Shown here piece by piece: positions 48,177-58,355 of a stretch of 64,000 nucleotides of DNA. Both the position numbers and the translations under genes were made by a program. The stretch covers positions 62,001-126,000 of the forward strand of contig NZ_JAKILG010000002.1 in assembly GCF_023283765.1 (NCBI RefSeq), given 5' to 3'. Under the pieces are notes generated by a model, which did no database searches, was not told where the DNA came from, and saw only the letters and a program-made list of their open reading frames with translations. Position 1 is the first letter of the stretch; each line of letters opens with the position of its first letter. This DNA is from Shewanella profunda (GTDB lineage Bacteria; Pseudomonadota; Gammaproteobacteria; Enterobacterales; Shewanellaceae).

Positions 48177-48251
48177 TGGCTGGGGTACTAGGATTCGAAC
48201 CTAGGGATGCCGAGATCAAAACCCGGTGCCTTACCACTTGGCGATACCCCA
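48177..48251 (-). tRNA. tRNA-Gln (TTG), first copy
   Basis: A 75-base gene with encoded CCA and anticodon TTG; the sequence is the same as the copy at 47717-47791. It is third in transcription order, after Met and Leu. Confidence 0.97.
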
Positions 48252-48312
48252 ACTACAATTTGTTTCAAACACCCACAGATGCAGATGCTTCTAAACTCAT
48301 GCTTTAAAATAA

Positions 48313-48397
<85 letters not shown>

Positions 48398-48471
48398 ACA
48401 GTCTCAAGTTTACATCCTGAAGAGATGCTAGCAAATCGCTAGAACAATAACGAGTTTTCATCTTTATAAGA

Positions 48472-48548
48472 TGGTAGCAATGGCGGGACTTGAACCTGCG
48501 ACCCCAGCATTATGAGTGCTGTGCTCTAACCAGCTGAGCTACATTGCC
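48472..48548 (-). tRNA. Elongator tRNA-Met (CAT), first gene of the operon
   Basis: A 77-base gene with encoded CCA, anticodon CAT and a G1-U72 pair. It lies about 40 bases downstream of a near-consensus promoter. In E. coli the corresponding operon also starts with tRNA-Met (metT) followed by Leu and Gln. Confidence 0.95.
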
Positions 48549-48589
48549 ACTTCAGTATTGCGCGCCCCTCGTAGCGAGGAACGGGGCGT

Positions 48590-48618
48590 ATTATGCTTAT
48601 TCGATGTATCTAGGTCAA
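48590..48618 (-). promoter_or_regulatory. Promoter of the seven-tRNA operon
   Basis: TTGACC (48618-48613), exactly 17 bases, then CATAAT (48595-48590), each five of six to consensus. The discriminator ACGCCCCG is GC-rich, as in stringently controlled stable RNA promoters. A small hairpin, CCTCG-TAG-CGAGG, lies in the leader. Confidence 0.85.
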
Positions 48619-48756
48619 CAGCTTTTTTTCGCTATTTCCCTTAGCTTAAGCTATTCGGCTATTACTTCACCAAACTGAGCAACAGATACGCTAAATTGCG
48701 CCCTATTGCTCTTATTTAGCCTAACTTACGAATGCTTAGCCCTTGAATAACAGTGC

Positions 48757-49848
48757 TTATACGTTAAACAAGAAATGCATTACATCGCCATCTTTCACGA
48801 TATAAGTTTTACCTTCTACGCGTAGTTTACCCGCCTCTTTAGCGCCAGCTTCACCTTTATAGGTGATGAAATCTTCAAACGCCATCACCTGCGCACGGAT
48901 AAACCCACGTTCAAAATCAGTGTGGATGACACCCGCCGCTTGTGGAGCACTCGCGCCCACAGGGACAGTCCAAGCGCGCACTTCTTTTACGCCAGCGGTA
49001 AAGTAAGTTTGCAGATTCAGTAATTCATAACCCGCACGAATAACGCGATCAAGACCGGGTTCTTCGATACCCAGATCCGCCATAAACTCGTCACGATCTT
49101 CGATTTCCATCTCGGCCAGTTCAGATTCAATCGCCGCACACACGGCAACAACGATGGCGTTTTCTGTAGCAGCAATGGCGCGAACGGCATCTAAATGTGG
49201 GTTATTTTCAAAACCGTCTTCCGCAACGTTGGCAATGTACATTGTCGGTTTTAAGGTTAAGAAGTTAAGGTAAGCAACGGCTTCCAGTTCTTCTTTTGAT
49301 AAATCCATTGAACGCAGCATTTTCGCTTCATCTAAAACTGGACGCATTTTTTCTAATACTTCCACTTCAAACTTAGCGTCTTTATCGCCACCCTTAGCCC
49401 GTTTTTGTTGGCGCAACACGGCACGCTCTAAACTGTCTAAGTCAGCCAAGGCTAATTCGGTGTTGATCACTTCGATATCGCCAGCAGGATCAACCTTGTT
49501 GGCCACGTGAACAATATTGTCATCATCGAAACAGCGCACAACATGACCAATCGCATCGGTTTCACGGATGTTGGCAAGGAACTTGTTACCTAAACCTTCG
49601 CCTTTAGATGCGCCAGCAACTAAGCCAGCGATATCCACGAATTCCATGGTTGTTGGCAGTACACGTTGTGGATTCACAATCGCAGCTAACGCATCCAGAC
49701 GCGGATCCGGCACAGGTACAACACCTGTGTTAGGTTCAATGGTACAAAACGGGAAGTTAGCCGCTTCGATGCCAGCCTTAGTTAACGCATTAAAAAGCGT
49801 TGATTTACCTACGTTAGGAAGACCAACAATGCCGCATTTAAAACCCAT
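48757..49848 (-). CDS. ychF: Redox-regulated ATPase YchF
   Basis: An Obg-family P-loop protein that prefers ATP and is linked to translation and oxidative stress. Walker A is GLPNVGKST; the second switch is [20 protein letters not shown]; the N-E-E-like recognition region and a C-terminal TGS domain ([20 protein letters not shown]...[12 protein letters not shown]) follow. Length 363 residues, as in E. coli. It lies 135 bp after pth on the same strand, the conserved pth-ychF order. Confidence 0.96.
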   Translation of the reverse strand: MGFKCGIVGLPNVGKSTLFNALTKAGIEAANFPFCTIEPNTGVVPVPDPRLDALAAIVNPQRVLPTTMEFVDIAGLVAGASKGEGLGNKFLANIRETDAIGHVVRCFDDDNIVHVANKVDPAGDIEVINTELALADLDSLERAVLRQQKRAKGGDKDAKFEVEVLEKMRPVLDEAKMLRSMDLSKEELEAVAYLNFLTLKPTMYIANVAEDGFENNPHLDAVRAIAATENAIVVAVCAAIESELAEMEIEDRDEFMADLGIEEPGLDRVIRAGYELLNLQTYFTAGVKEVRAWTVPVGASAPQAAGVIHTDFERGFIRAQVMAFEDFITYKGEAGAKEAGKLRVEGKTYIVKDGDVMHFLFNV

Positions 49849-49983
49849 ATGCTTACCTTTCTCTCAATTATTGGCTAGCAAGTCACACTCACCAGCGAGT
49901 TTTAGTTGTGCAACCAAACGGCAACACATTACTGAATTATAGAACTGTCATAGATAACATTCGGCATTTCGCCTAGCGAAACC

Positions 49984-50571
49984 CTACTCCGCTTTAAAGG
50001 AGTGTAATCTGGTCATGGCTTTAGCCATGTTTTCTTTATATAAAATCTCAGTTGAACGTACCGCTTCATCAATAGCGGCATCAATAAGCTCTTGCTCTTT
50101 CGCTGGTGCTTTACCTAGTACGTAACCACTGACTTGGTTTTTATCGCCGGGGTGACCAATACCTATGCGTAAACGATAAAAATTTTTATCGTTAGCCAAT
50201 TTGGCAATAATATCCTTTAAACCATTGTGACCACCATGGCCGCCACCGAGCTTAAATTTAGCGACACCTGGCGGCATATCAAGCTCATCGTGCGCGACTA
50301 AAATCTCTTCAGGGGTGATACGAAAAAAATTTGCCAATGCGCCTACGGCTTTACCACTTAAGTTCATATAAGTCGTTGGGATCAACAAGCGTACATCTTT
50401 ACCCTGTAATACCACTCTGGCTGTTAAGCCAAAGTATTTGCTGTCAGGTACTAATGTCACACCGCAAATTCGAGCCAACTCCTGTACATACCAAGCACCC
50501 GCATTATGGCGAGTCTGCGCATATTCGGTTCCAGGATTAGCAAGACCCACTATTAATTTTATTTCGCTCAT
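49984..50571 (-). CDS. pth: Peptidyl-tRNA hydrolase
   Basis: Releases tRNA from peptidyl-tRNA that has fallen off the ribosome. The catalytic His is in [10 protein letters not shown] and the active-site Asn and Asp in [11 protein letters not shown] and [27 protein letters not shown] is also present. The ATG at 50571 gives 195 residues (E. coli 194); the upstream in-frame TTG is not supported. It precedes ychF. Confidence 0.97.
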   Translation of the reverse strand: MSEIKLIVGLANPGTEYAQTRHNAGAWYVQELARICGVTLVPDSKYFGLTARVVLQGKDVRLLIPTTYMNLSGKAVGALANFFRITPEEILVAHDELDMPPGVAKFKLGGGHGGHNGLKDIIAKLANDKNFYRLRIGIGHPGDKNQVSGYVLGKAPAKEQELIDAAIDEAVRSTEILYKENMAKAMTRLHSFKAE

Positions 50572-50726
50572 GACACTCAATATCGTTATTTTGTCGATGG
50601 CGGTCAGCGAAAAATACCATCCGAGTGCTGACCCTATCTGCTAAAAACGCGGCATTTTAGCACTCAAAGCCAAAGTCAACAAATGCCGCGTCATTTTGCA
50701 AGGAGAGAAATCAAGTAGGCTAAGAA

Positions 50727-51974
50727 TTAATTAAGCCCCATAGCGTATTTAAGTACGACTTTCTTGATGGGGGAATTAACGTTCGCAAGCTTTAGTGCAC
50801 CATTACGTAGCAGTTTAAGCGGCAAAATATCGTTACTAAATCCTGCGTAAAACATATCCATGGTCGTCATCATTAATTGGTTATCGCGGTAACGCTTACG
50901 TTGATATTGAGCCAAAACCTCTTTGGTCCACCAAGGTTTATCTTGGGCTAATGCCTCTTTTATTACCCCTAAAAACGCTTCAACATCCTTAAACCCAAGG
51001 TTGACTCCTTGACCCGCAAGCGGGTTAATGGTGTGGGCGGCATCCCCTAAAATCACCACATTATTGGCGTAATAGCGCTGTGCATGGCGACGAGTTAAGC
51101 CAAAACTGCCTTTATTCTCAACGGTGAAATCAGCGTCCAAACGCGCGGGGAAATGCACTCTTATCTGCTCTGCAAGCTGTTTATGATTAAGTTGCATTAG
51201 CTGTTTGATGCGATTGGCATCGTCGTACCAAACTAAGGATGCATGATGACCCGGTAAGGGTAAGAGAGAACGCGGCCCTTTAGGTGTAAACTGCTGCCAA
51301 GTGACATCCTGTTGCCCCTGTGCGGTTTTTATATTGATCAGCATGGCCGATTGAGCATAATCCCAACCTGAAATACCAATTCCCGCCCACTGGCGTACCT
51401 GTGAGTTTGCACCATCGGCCCCAATCAACAACTTAGCCACAAGTTTAATACTCGATTGTAAGCACACACTCACGCCGTCAGATCCACGGGCAAACGCCGC
51501 CACTTTATCTGGACAATATAAAGTGATGCCATCCAATTGTGCCATCTGTTGCCAGAGGGCAAGCTGGATTAAACGGTTTTCAACAATATGGCCTAAATGG
51601 CTGGCGCCAATTTGCGAACTGTGGAATTGGGTAATGCAGCCATCCAGTTCCCAGGTTTCTAAGCCAAGATAAGGCACATTACGCATCTTAAGCAGAGCGT
51701 CCATTGCGCCTAAGCGATTAAGTAGGGTTTCGGAGGCAGCACTAATAGCCGAGACTCGCACATCTAACGGCTGTTCGACATGGTAAGCCTCAGGCACAAA
51801 GGATTCTATGACCGCGACTTTCAGGCCCATTTGAGCAAGTCCAATAGCCGTAGCCGCACCAACCATACCGCCACCCACTAAAATGATATCGAACCCAGTG
51901 ACGTCAGGATCTGTGACGTCAACATGAGTGGCATCGGATGTCATCTGTGCATTTGTCTCTTCAATCTGGCTCAT
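50727..51974 (-). CDS. ubiF: UbiF-type FAD-dependent ubiquinone hydroxylase
   Basis: A 415-residue flavoprotein of the UbiH/UbiF/VisC family that hydroxylates the ring of a ubiquinone precursor. The N-terminal FAD site is ILVGGGMVGAATAIGLAQMG and the second site is VVILGDAAHTINPLAGQGVN. The position next to miaB and the Met-Leu-Gln tRNA operon is exactly that of E. coli ubiF, which favours UbiF over UbiH or VisC; sequence alone would leave this open. The ATG at 51974 has AAGGTGG eight bases upstream. An N-terminal extension of about 25 polar residues precedes the FAD domain. Confidence 0.85.
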   Translation of the reverse strand: MSQIEETNAQMTSDATHVDVTDPDVTGFDIILVGGGMVGAATAIGLAQMGLKVAVIESFVPEAYHVEQPLDVRVSAISAASETLLNRLGAMDALLKMRNVPYLGLETWELDGCITQFHSSQIGASHLGHIVENRLIQLALWQQMAQLDGITLYCPDKVAAFARGSDGVSVCLQSSIKLVAKLLIGADGANSQVRQWAGIGISGWDYAQSAMLINIKTAQGQQDVTWQQFTPKGPRSLLPLPGHHASLVWYDDANRIKQLMQLNHKQLAEQIRVHFPARLDADFTVENKGSFGLTRRHAQRYYANNVVILGDAAHTINPLAGQGVNLGFKDVEAFLGVIKEALAQDKPWWTKEVLAQYQRKRYRDNQLMMTTMDMFYAGFSNDILPLKLLRNGALKLANVNSPIKKVVLKYAMGLN

Positions 51975-52249
51975 CTTAGTGACCACCTTATATTCCCTTC
52001 TTTATTTCTGCCCAAGTGACATCCTCACAAACTATCTATGCGCCATCTATTTTACCCATATGGCATCAAGCCAAGTTATACGCTGGGACATCCACGAACT
52101 TTGTATCAAAAGCATGTTTATTGGCGCTCAAACGTGAGCAAATGTTGCTATAACCCCATCTGCTCATAGTTGCTTACAAAGACAACATTTACCCGTTTCA
52201 ACACTGACTACACTCAATTAACGCCACCGTATACATTAGCGAGGATGTT

Positions 52250-52609
52250 ATGAAAACACTGACTCTGTTACCAATGACCAGTAGCTTATTGATTTGCAGC
52301 GCACTTACATTCGGCATAGCACCACTAGGACAAGCCATCGCTGCTACTGCAGCCGCGAACCCAAACATTGAAACTATTACTGTGACCTATCGTGACCCGC
52401 TCGATTATGCCTTATATCAAGATACCACGGAAATGTTGAGCGCATTTCGATTCGAAATCCGTGAAGACATAGGCATTCAAGCACGCAATAGTTTGTTGGA
52501 AATGGCTAAAGCTCATCATGTTAACAATCTTAATCTCGCCCAAGTGCAGCCGAACAATAAAAACCTAACATTTGTATGGGTATCGCCCTTGGCAAAAGCC
52601 AACAGGTAA
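52250..52609 (+). CDS. Secreted hypothetical protein
   Basis: A 119-residue protein with a signal peptide (SLLICSALTFGIAPLGQAIA, probable cleavage after AIAA) and AGGA six bases before the ATG, so the start is well supported. The mature part has TITVTYRDPLDYALYQDTTEM and ends VSPLAKANR; no cysteines remain and no known family is recognised. It lies between ubiF (divergent) and miaB (85 bp downstream, same strand). A periplasmic location is likely; function unknown. Confidence 0.7.
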   Translation: MKTLTLLPMTSSLLICSALTFGIAPLGQAIAATAAANPNIETITVTYRDPLDYALYQDTTEMLSAFRFEIREDIGIQARNSLLEMAKAHHVNNLNLAQVQPNNKNLTFVWVSPLAKANR

Positions 52610-52694
52610 AAGTGTGGACAAAGCTGGTCAGCAGCCATAACAGCAGGTAAAATGTCGCGCTATTTTTACTGGGCATCTTAGGGCGACACAACTG

Positions 52695-54119
52695 ATGAGT
52701 AAGAAACTCCATATTAAAACTTGGGGCTGTCAAATGAATGAGTATGACTCATCCAAGATGGCTGATCTGTTAGGCGAATATCAAGGTTACACCTTGACTG
52801 AAGATGCGTCTGAAGCCGACATTCTCCTGCTCAACACTTGTTCTATCCGCGAAAAAGCGCAGGAAAAAGTGTTTCATCAGCTAGGACGCTGGAAGACGCT
52901 TAAAGATAAAAATCCCAATTTGATTATTGGCGTGGGCGGCTGCGTTGCCTCACAGGAAGGTAAAGCCATTAAAGACAGAGCCCAATGTGTCGACATTATT
53001 TTTGGTCCACAAACCTTGCACCGTTTGCCCGATATGATCGAACAAGTACGCCGCGGTGACAAAGCGGTTATTGATATCAGCTTCCCTGAAATCGAAAAAT
53101 TCGACAGCCTCCCAGAGCCCCGCGCCGAAGGGCCAACTGCGTTTGTGTCTATCATGGAAGGTTGCAGCAAATACTGTTCATTCTGCGTCGTGCCTTATAC
53201 TCGCGGCGAAGAAGTCAGCCGTCCATTGGATGATATTATCCTTGAAATCGCCCAATTGGCTGAACAAGGTGTGCGCGAAGTCAACCTGCTCGGTCAAAAT
53301 GTGAATGCCTATCGCGGTGCAACTCACGATGGCGCAATTTGTAGCTTTGCAGAGTTACTGCGTTTTGTAGCAGCTATCGACGGTATCGATCGTATCCGCT
53401 TCACGACCAGTCACCCGATTGAATTTACACAGGATATTATCGACGTTTACCAAGATACCCCTGAGCTTGTGAGCTTCTTGCACTTACCTGTGCAATCGGG
53501 TTCTGACCGTATTCTCACGGCGATGAAGCGCGGCCATATGGCGATTGAATATAAGTCAATCATCCGCCGCCTGCGTAAAGCCCGTGAAGGGATCCAAATT
53601 AGCTCAGACTTTATCATTGGCTTTCCAGGCGAAACCAAAGAAGACTTTAGTGACACCATGAAATTGATTGAAGAAATCGGTTTCGACCACAGCTTCAGCT
53701 TTATCTATAGCGCACGTCCGGGCACGCCAGCGGCGGATTTACCCGATAACGTCGATATGGAAGAGAAAAAACAACGTCTGGCGATCCTGCAAGACCGTAT
53801 CACCCAGCAAGCTATGCGCTACAGCCGCCACATGATGGGCACAGTGCAACGCATTCTGGTCGAAGGCCCCTCGGTGAAAAATCCAATGGAACTGCGCGGC
53901 CGTACTGAAAACAACCGAGTGGTGAACTTTGAAGGTCAACCAAAACACATTGGGACTTTCGTGGATGTCGAAATCGTCGACGTTTACACTAACTCATTAC
54001 GCGGTAAGTTTATCCGTGGTGAAGATGAAATGGATCTGCGTCGTAGCCTGCGCCCTGCTGAAATTCTGGCCAAGCGCAAGCAAGATGACGAACTGGGTGT
54101 GACTCAATTTAAGCCATAA
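52695..54119 (+). CDS. miaB: tRNA-2-methylthio-N6-dimethylallyladenosine synthase MiaB
   Basis: A radical-SAM enzyme that adds the methylthio group to i6A37 of tRNAs reading U-starting codons. The auxiliary cluster cysteines lie in [21 protein letters not shown] and GVGGCVAS; the radical-SAM cluster is [10 protein letters not shown]-terminal TRAM domain ([20 protein letters not shown]) completes the usual layout. Length 474 residues, as in E. coli. It opens the miaB-phoH-ybeY-corC-lnt series but is separated from phoH by a terminator. Confidence 0.98.
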   Translation: MSKKLHIKTWGCQMNEYDSSKMADLLGEYQGYTLTEDASEADILLLNTCSIREKAQEKVFHQLGRWKTLKDKNPNLIIGVGGCVASQEGKAIKDRAQCVDIIFGPQTLHRLPDMIEQVRRGDKAVIDISFPEIEKFDSLPEPRAEGPTAFVSIMEGCSKYCSFCVVPYTRGEEVSRPLDDIILEIAQLAEQGVREVNLLGQNVNAYRGATHDGAICSFAELLRFVAAIDGIDRIRFTTSHPIEFTQDIIDVYQDTPELVSFLHLPVQSGSDRILTAMKRGHMAIEYKSIIRRLRKAREGIQISSDFIIGFPGETKEDFSDTMKLIEEIGFDHSFSFIYSARPGTPAADLPDNVDMEEKKQRLAILQDRITQQAMRYSRHMMGTVQRILVEGPSVKNPMELRGRTENNRVVNFEGQPKHIGTFVDVEIVDVYTNSLRGKFIRGEDEMDLRRSLRPAEILAKRKQDDELGVTQFKP

Positions 54120-54144
54120 GCATTAAATCGGCTTAAACAGTACA

Positions 54145-54191
54145 TATACCCAAACAACCTGAAGATACAGGATTCAGGTAGCTTGGGTATA
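54145..54191. repeat. Nested inverted repeat between miaB and phoH
   Basis: The outer arms TATACCCAA (54145-54153) and TTGGGTATA (54183-54191) enclose inner arms ACCTGAA (54157-54163) and TTCAGGT (54173-54179). The cruciform-like unit of 47 bases ends only six bases before the miaB terminator. It resembles small dispersed intergenic repeats I recall from Shewanella and Vibrio, but no second copy is in this window. Confidence 0.5.
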
Positions 54192-54197
54192 ATAAAG

Positions 54198-54220
54198 AAG
54201 GGCGACTTAGTCGCCCTTTT
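54198..54220 (+). terminator. Terminator after miaB
   Basis: AAGGGCGACT-T-AGTCGCCCTT followed by TT and GCTTT; an almost perfect hairpin 78 bases after the miaB stop. phoH should therefore have its own promoter in the 145 bases that follow. Confidence 0.85.
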
Positions 54221-54365
54221 GCTTTCACGCACTTTTATTTAAGTCTACCGAGGCAATTGCTATTTTCCGTTAGCAATTATCGGCTATGACTCGTAAACTA
54301 AAATTATCTTGCGATGGTTAACCAACCTCGTACCTTGCTTTCTTATTCGCTATTGGGAGTGCTAT

Positions 54366-55415
54366 TTGTCCAGTAAATTAACTACTATGAATTTGTATCT
54401 CGAACCCGCTGAAACGCGCCGTTTGGCATCACTTTGCGGCCCATTCGATGACAATATTAAGCAGATCGAACGTCGTGTAGGTGTAGAGATTGTTAGGAAA
54501 AACAATCACTTCCAAATCACTGGATTACCACGAAATTGTTTAAGTGCCAATAACTTACTTAAACAACTTTATATCGAAACCCAGACAATAAAAGGCAGTA
54601 CACCGGATCTCGAGCCAGAGCAAGTCCATATTGCCATTCAAGAGGCAATTTCCCTTGAACAGGATGACAGCGGCGACGATAAAGCACTGCAGATTAAAAC
54701 CCGCCGCGGCGTGATTAAACCGCGTAATCCAAACCAAAGTGCCTATGTGGCAAACATTGTGCGCCATGACATTACCTTTGGGATTGGGCCTGCAGGCACA
54801 GGCAAAACCTACCTTGCGGTTGCAGCCGCGGTTGATGCATTGGAGCGCCAAGAGGTACGCCGGATTTTACTCACTCGCCCTGCGGTAGAAGCGGGTGAAA
54901 AACTCGGTTTTTTACCCGGCGATTTAAGCCAAAAAGTCGATCCTTACTTACGCCCACTTTATGATGCTTTGTTTGAAATGCTCGGCTTTGAAAAAGTGGA
55001 ACGCTTAATCGAGAAAAACGTGATTGAAGTAGCGCCGCTTGCCTATATGCGCGGTCGTACCTTGAACGATGCCTTTATCATTCTCGATGAAAGCCAAAAC
55101 ACCACCATAGAGCAAATGAAGATGTTCCTCACCCGCATCGGCTTTAACTCCCGCGCGGTAATCACCGGTGACATCACTCAAACCGACTTACCTAAACACA
55201 TCAAGTCAGGACTGCGCCACGCGATTGAAGTCTTAAGCCAAGTCGAAGAAATCAGCTTTAACTTTTTTGTCTCCCAAGATGTAGTACGTCACCCTGTGGT
55301 GGCACGGATTGTTGAAGCCTACGAGGCCTTCGATCAAAAAGAGCAAGCCTTAAAAGCACAGAAAGAAAGCCACTACCAACAACTGCAGCAGGAAGCGTTA
55401 AAGCATGAGTCTTGA
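54366..55415 (+). CDS. ybeZ: PhoH-like ATPase (YbeZ)
   Basis: A P-loop NTPase that partners the RNase YbeY in rRNA and RNA metabolism. Walker A is GPAGTGKT, Walker [14 protein letters not shown], with [17 protein letters not shown] between. The start is TTG at 54366 with GGGAG six bases upstream, giving 349 residues (E. coli YbeZ 346); the reading to 54309 adds 19 hydrophobic residues foreign to the family. Its 3' end overlaps ybeY by 11 bases, which indicates coupled translation. Confidence 0.93.
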   Translation: MSSKLTTMNLYLEPAETRRLASLCGPFDDNIKQIERRVGVEIVRKNNHFQITGLPRNCLSANNLLKQLYIETQTIKGSTPDLEPEQVHIAIQEAISLEQDDSGDDKALQIKTRRGVIKPRNPNQSAYVANIVRHDITFGIGPAGTGKTYLAVAAAVDALERQEVRRILLTRPAVEAGEKLGFLPGDLSQKVDPYLRPLYDALFEMLGFEKVERLIEKNVIEVAPLAYMRGRTLNDAFIILDESQNTTIEQMKMFLTRIGFNSRAVITGDITQTDLPKHIKSGLRHAIEVLSQVEEISFNFFVSQDVVRHPVVARIVEAYEAFDQKEQALKAQKESHYQQLQQEALKHES

Positions 55416-55866
55416 TTTAGCTTTAGATGTTCAATATGCCACGACAAGTGACGGGCTGCCCACAGAAGCTCAACTTATGCTTTGGGCAAAAACAGCGATT
55501 GGCAACGGCATGGATAGGGCTGAATTAACTATCCGCATTGTCGATAGTCGCGAAAGCCAAATGCTAAACAGTACTTACCGCGGCAAAGATAAACCGACCA
55601 ACGTACTGTCATTCCCATTTGAAGCACCAGCAGAAATTGAACTTCCTTTGCTTGGGGATCTTGTCATTTGCGCCGCAGTCGTTGAAAATGAAGCCTGTGA
55701 ACAACAAAAGACCCTAGAAGCCCACTGGGCTCACATGGTTGTACATGGTTGCTTGCATCTGCTAGGGTATGATCACATTGAAGATGAAGAAGCTGAAGAG
55801 ATGGAGTCGTTGGAGACTCAACTCATTGAAAGCTTAGGTTTTACTGACCCATATAAGGAACAATAA
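55405..55866 (+). CDS. ybeY: Endoribonuclease YbeY
   Basis: A zinc-dependent RNase needed for 16S rRNA 3' maturation and ribosome quality control. The zinc site is [11 protein letters not shown], preceded by the conserved [20 protein letters not shown] segment. 153 residues (E. coli 155). It overlaps phoH and is followed 40 bp later by corC. Confidence 0.97.
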   Translation: MSLDLALDVQYATTSDGLPTEAQLMLWAKTAIGNGMDRAELTIRIVDSRESQMLNSTYRGKDKPTNVLSFPFEAPAEIELPLLGDLVICAAVVENEACEQQKTLEAHWAHMVVHGCLHLLGYDHIEDEEAEEMESLETQLIESLGFTDPYKEQ

Positions 55867-55906
55867 TTAGCTAAGATAATCCCTATCAAAAGCTAATGAG
55901 AAAACT

Positions 55907-56782
55907 ATGAGTGACGATATCCCCCCGAGTACGAACGCCCATAAGAGAAGCTGGTTTGATAGAGTAAGTCAGTTATTCCAGGGCGAACCTCAAAATCGTG
56001 AAGATTTAGTGGATGTGATTGATGGTGCTGAGCAGCGCGATTTGATCAGCCAAGACACCCGCGAAATGATCAAAGGTGTATTAGAAGTTTCTGATATGCG
56101 TGTTCGGGATATTATGATCCCAAGAGCGCAAATAGTTGCGATTCAAATCGACAACACTGTTGAAGAATTGCTCTCAACTGTTATTGGCTCTGGCCACTCG
56201 CGCTTTCCTGTCGTCAATGAAGATAAAGACCATATCGAAGGTATCTTACTTGCTAAAGATCTGATCCCTTACGGTTTCTCCAATAGTGAAGAGCCCTTCT
56301 CACTCAATCGAGTGATCCGTCCGGCGGTAGTTGTGCCTGAAAGTAAACGCGTCGATGTGCTGTTAAAAGAATTCCGCTCACAGCGCTATCATATGGCGAT
56401 TGTGGTCGATGAGTACGGTGGCGTATCGGGACTCGTGACAATCGAAGATATTCTTGAAGAAATTGTCGGTGAGATTGAAGATGAATTCGACCACGACAGT
56501 GCCGAAGATATCGAGATCCGTAAAGTCGGTAATACGGTTTATATGGTTAAGGCATTGACTCCTATCGAAGATTTTAATGAAGAATTTAATACTTATTTCA
56601 GTGATGAAGAGTTCGATACCGTTGGTGGCCTAGTATCCCACGCCTTTGGTCATCTGCCAGAGCGCAACGAGAGCATCACTATTGAAGGCATAGAGTTTAA
56701 AGTCGTTAACGCTGATACAAGGCGTTTGATCCAACTCAGGGTTAAACTCCCCGACCCCAATATTGGCGAAGACACAGAATAA
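55907..56782 (+). CDS. ybeX: CorC/YbeX-family CBS-domain protein
   Basis: A 291-residue cytoplasmic protein with a CBS pair (DIMIPRAQIVAIQIDNTVEE... and VIRPAVVVPESKRVDVLLKE) followed by the CorC_HlyC domain (IRKVGNTVYMVKALTPIEDF to the C-terminus). CorC proteins are associated with magnesium and cobalt efflux, and in E. coli ybeX is linked to ribosome metabolism. There is no DUF21 membrane domain. It sits in the conserved ybeZ-ybeY-ybeX-lnt order, seven bases before lnt. Confidence 0.95.
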   Translation: MSDDIPPSTNAHKRSWFDRVSQLFQGEPQNREDLVDVIDGAEQRDLISQDTREMIKGVLEVSDMRVRDIMIPRAQIVAIQIDNTVEELLSTVIGSGHSRFPVVNEDKDHIEGILLAKDLIPYGFSNSEEPFSLNRVIRPAVVVPESKRVDVLLKEFRSQRYHMAIVVDEYGGVSGLVTIEDILEEIVGEIEDEFDHDSAEDIEIRKVGNTVYMVKALTPIEDFNEEFNTYFSDEEFDTVGGLVSHAFGHLPERNESITIEGIEFKVVNADTRRLIQLRVKLPDPNIGEDTE

Positions 56783-56788
56783 TTACAC

Positions 56789-58345
56789 GTGCTAAATAAC
56801 ATTCGGGCTTTTGCCCAACAAAAGTCCCGACCCAGCGCCTTGAGACTCTTACTGGCGTTTGCCCTCGGTGCCAGTACAGCGCTTTCATTTGCGCCTTATT
56901 CCATCTGGATTATCTATCCTATCGCCATGGCGATCGGCCTTTGGCAAAGCCAATCGCTTTGCGCAAAGGCGAGCTTTTACTATTGGTTAAGCTTCGGCTT
57001 CGGCAGCTTTGCCATAGGGATCAGCTGGGTACATGTGAGCATGGATACCTTTGGCGGTATGCCGCTCATCGCCTCCGTTGGTTTAATGGCCTTGTTAGCC
57101 TTGTATTTAGCCTTGTATCCCGCGCTAACGGGTTTAGCGCTTGCGTGGCTGACTCAGGGCAAAATCACCCCACTTTGGCGTAATCTTGCTCTTTTCCCTG
57201 CCCTTTGGACCTTAACCGAATGGGCCAGAGGTTGGGTTATGACAGGTTTTCCATGGCTTTGGGCGGGTTACTCTCAAACCCAAGGTCCATTAAAACCTCT
57301 TGCAAGTATCATTGGCGCCTTAGGGCTCAGTTTCCTTATCGCAATGTTAGCCGGTGCTTTAGCCCTTTGTTTTGTTAAGCGCTTTAAAAGCTTATTACTT
57401 TTAATCCCCATTATTGCATTGGCGGCTTGGACCGCCCCCAAACTTTCCGAAATTCATCCTACGGGTGAAACAGTTAAAGTCGCATTAGTACAAGGCAATA
57501 TCCCCCAAAGTATGAAGTGGGAGCCCGAAGCCCTGTGGCCTACTCTACTAAAATATATGGATTTATCCCGCGAAAATTTTGATGCTGACATTATTGTTTG
57601 GCCTGAGGCCGCCATCCCTGCACCAGAATCTATGGTGCAAGACTTTTTAGATAACGCCAATAAAGTCGCTAATCTAAATCACACCTCAATTATTACAGGG
57701 ATTATCAGCCACCAAAACAATGACTTTTATAATTCATTGATTGTGCTAGGTAATAGTTCAAAAAAACAACAAGACGGCCCAGATTATATAGGTGATGGCA
57801 ACAACGAATTTAAAAAACATCACCTGCTACCGATTGGCGAATTTGTGCCCTTAGAAGCCTTGCTTAGGCCCATTGCCCCCTTATTTAACTTGCCTATGTC
57901 ATCCTTTGCTAGGGGAGATTACCAGCAACCTAATTTAAGCGCCTTGGGTCATAAGATAGCCCCTGCCATTTGCTATGAGATTGCCTTCCCAGAGCAATTA
58001 CGGGATAGCGTTAATCAAGGAACAGATATTCTATTAACGGTTTCAAACGATGCTTGGTTTGGCACCTCAAACGGGCCACTACAGCATATGGAAATTGCCC
58101 AAATGCGCTCGGTTGAAATGGGTCGTCCCTTAGTACGCGCAACCAACAATGGTGTTACCGCTGTAGTGGATGAGTTAGGTAATATCACCGCTTCATTGCC
58201 ACAGTTTGAAACTGGCGTATTACGGGCAACCATTCCACTGGTGACTGGACAAACTTGGTTTGCCAAAATAGGTCAAAACCCTCTACTAATACTTTGTGGC
58301 TTACTCGTGCTATTTGGCTTTCTACAACGCTTCAAAGCGCAATAG
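56789..58345 (+). CDS. lnt: Apolipoprotein N-acyltransferase
   Basis: The inner membrane enzyme that adds the third acyl chain to lipoproteins. About six to eight N-terminal helices (residues 15-215) precede a nitrilase-type periplasmic domain with catalytic Glu in VWPEAAIP and Cys in PAICYEIAFPEQ, plus NDAWFGTSNGPLQHMEIAQM. A last helix is at the C-terminus. 518 residues (E. coli 512). The start is GTG at 56789, six bases after the ybeX stop, with no strong ribosome site, so translation is probably coupled. Confidence 0.95.
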   Translation: MLNNIRAFAQQKSRPSALRLLLAFALGASTALSFAPYSIWIIYPIAMAIGLWQSQSLCAKASFYYWLSFGFGSFAIGISWVHVSMDTFGGMPLIASVGLMALLALYLALYPALTGLALAWLTQGKITPLWRNLALFPALWTLTEWARGWVMTGFPWLWAGYSQTQGPLKPLASIIGALGLSFLIAMLAGALALCFVKRFKSLLLLIPIIALAAWTAPKLSEIHPTGETVKVALVQGNIPQSMKWEPEALWPTLLKYMDLSRENFDADIIVWPEAAIPAPESMVQDFLDNANKVANLNHTSIITGIISHQNNDFYNSLIVLGNSSKKQQDGPDYIGDGNNEFKKHHLLPIGEFVPLEALLRPIAPLFNLPMSSFARGDYQQPNLSALGHKIAPAICYEIAFPEQLRDSVNQGTDILLTVSNDAWFGTSNGPLQHMEIAQMRSVEMGRPLVRATNNGVTAVVDELGNITASLPQFETGVLRATIPLVTGQTWFAKIGQNPLLILCGLLVLFGFLQRFKAQ

Positions 58346-58355
58346 GATTTAGACC

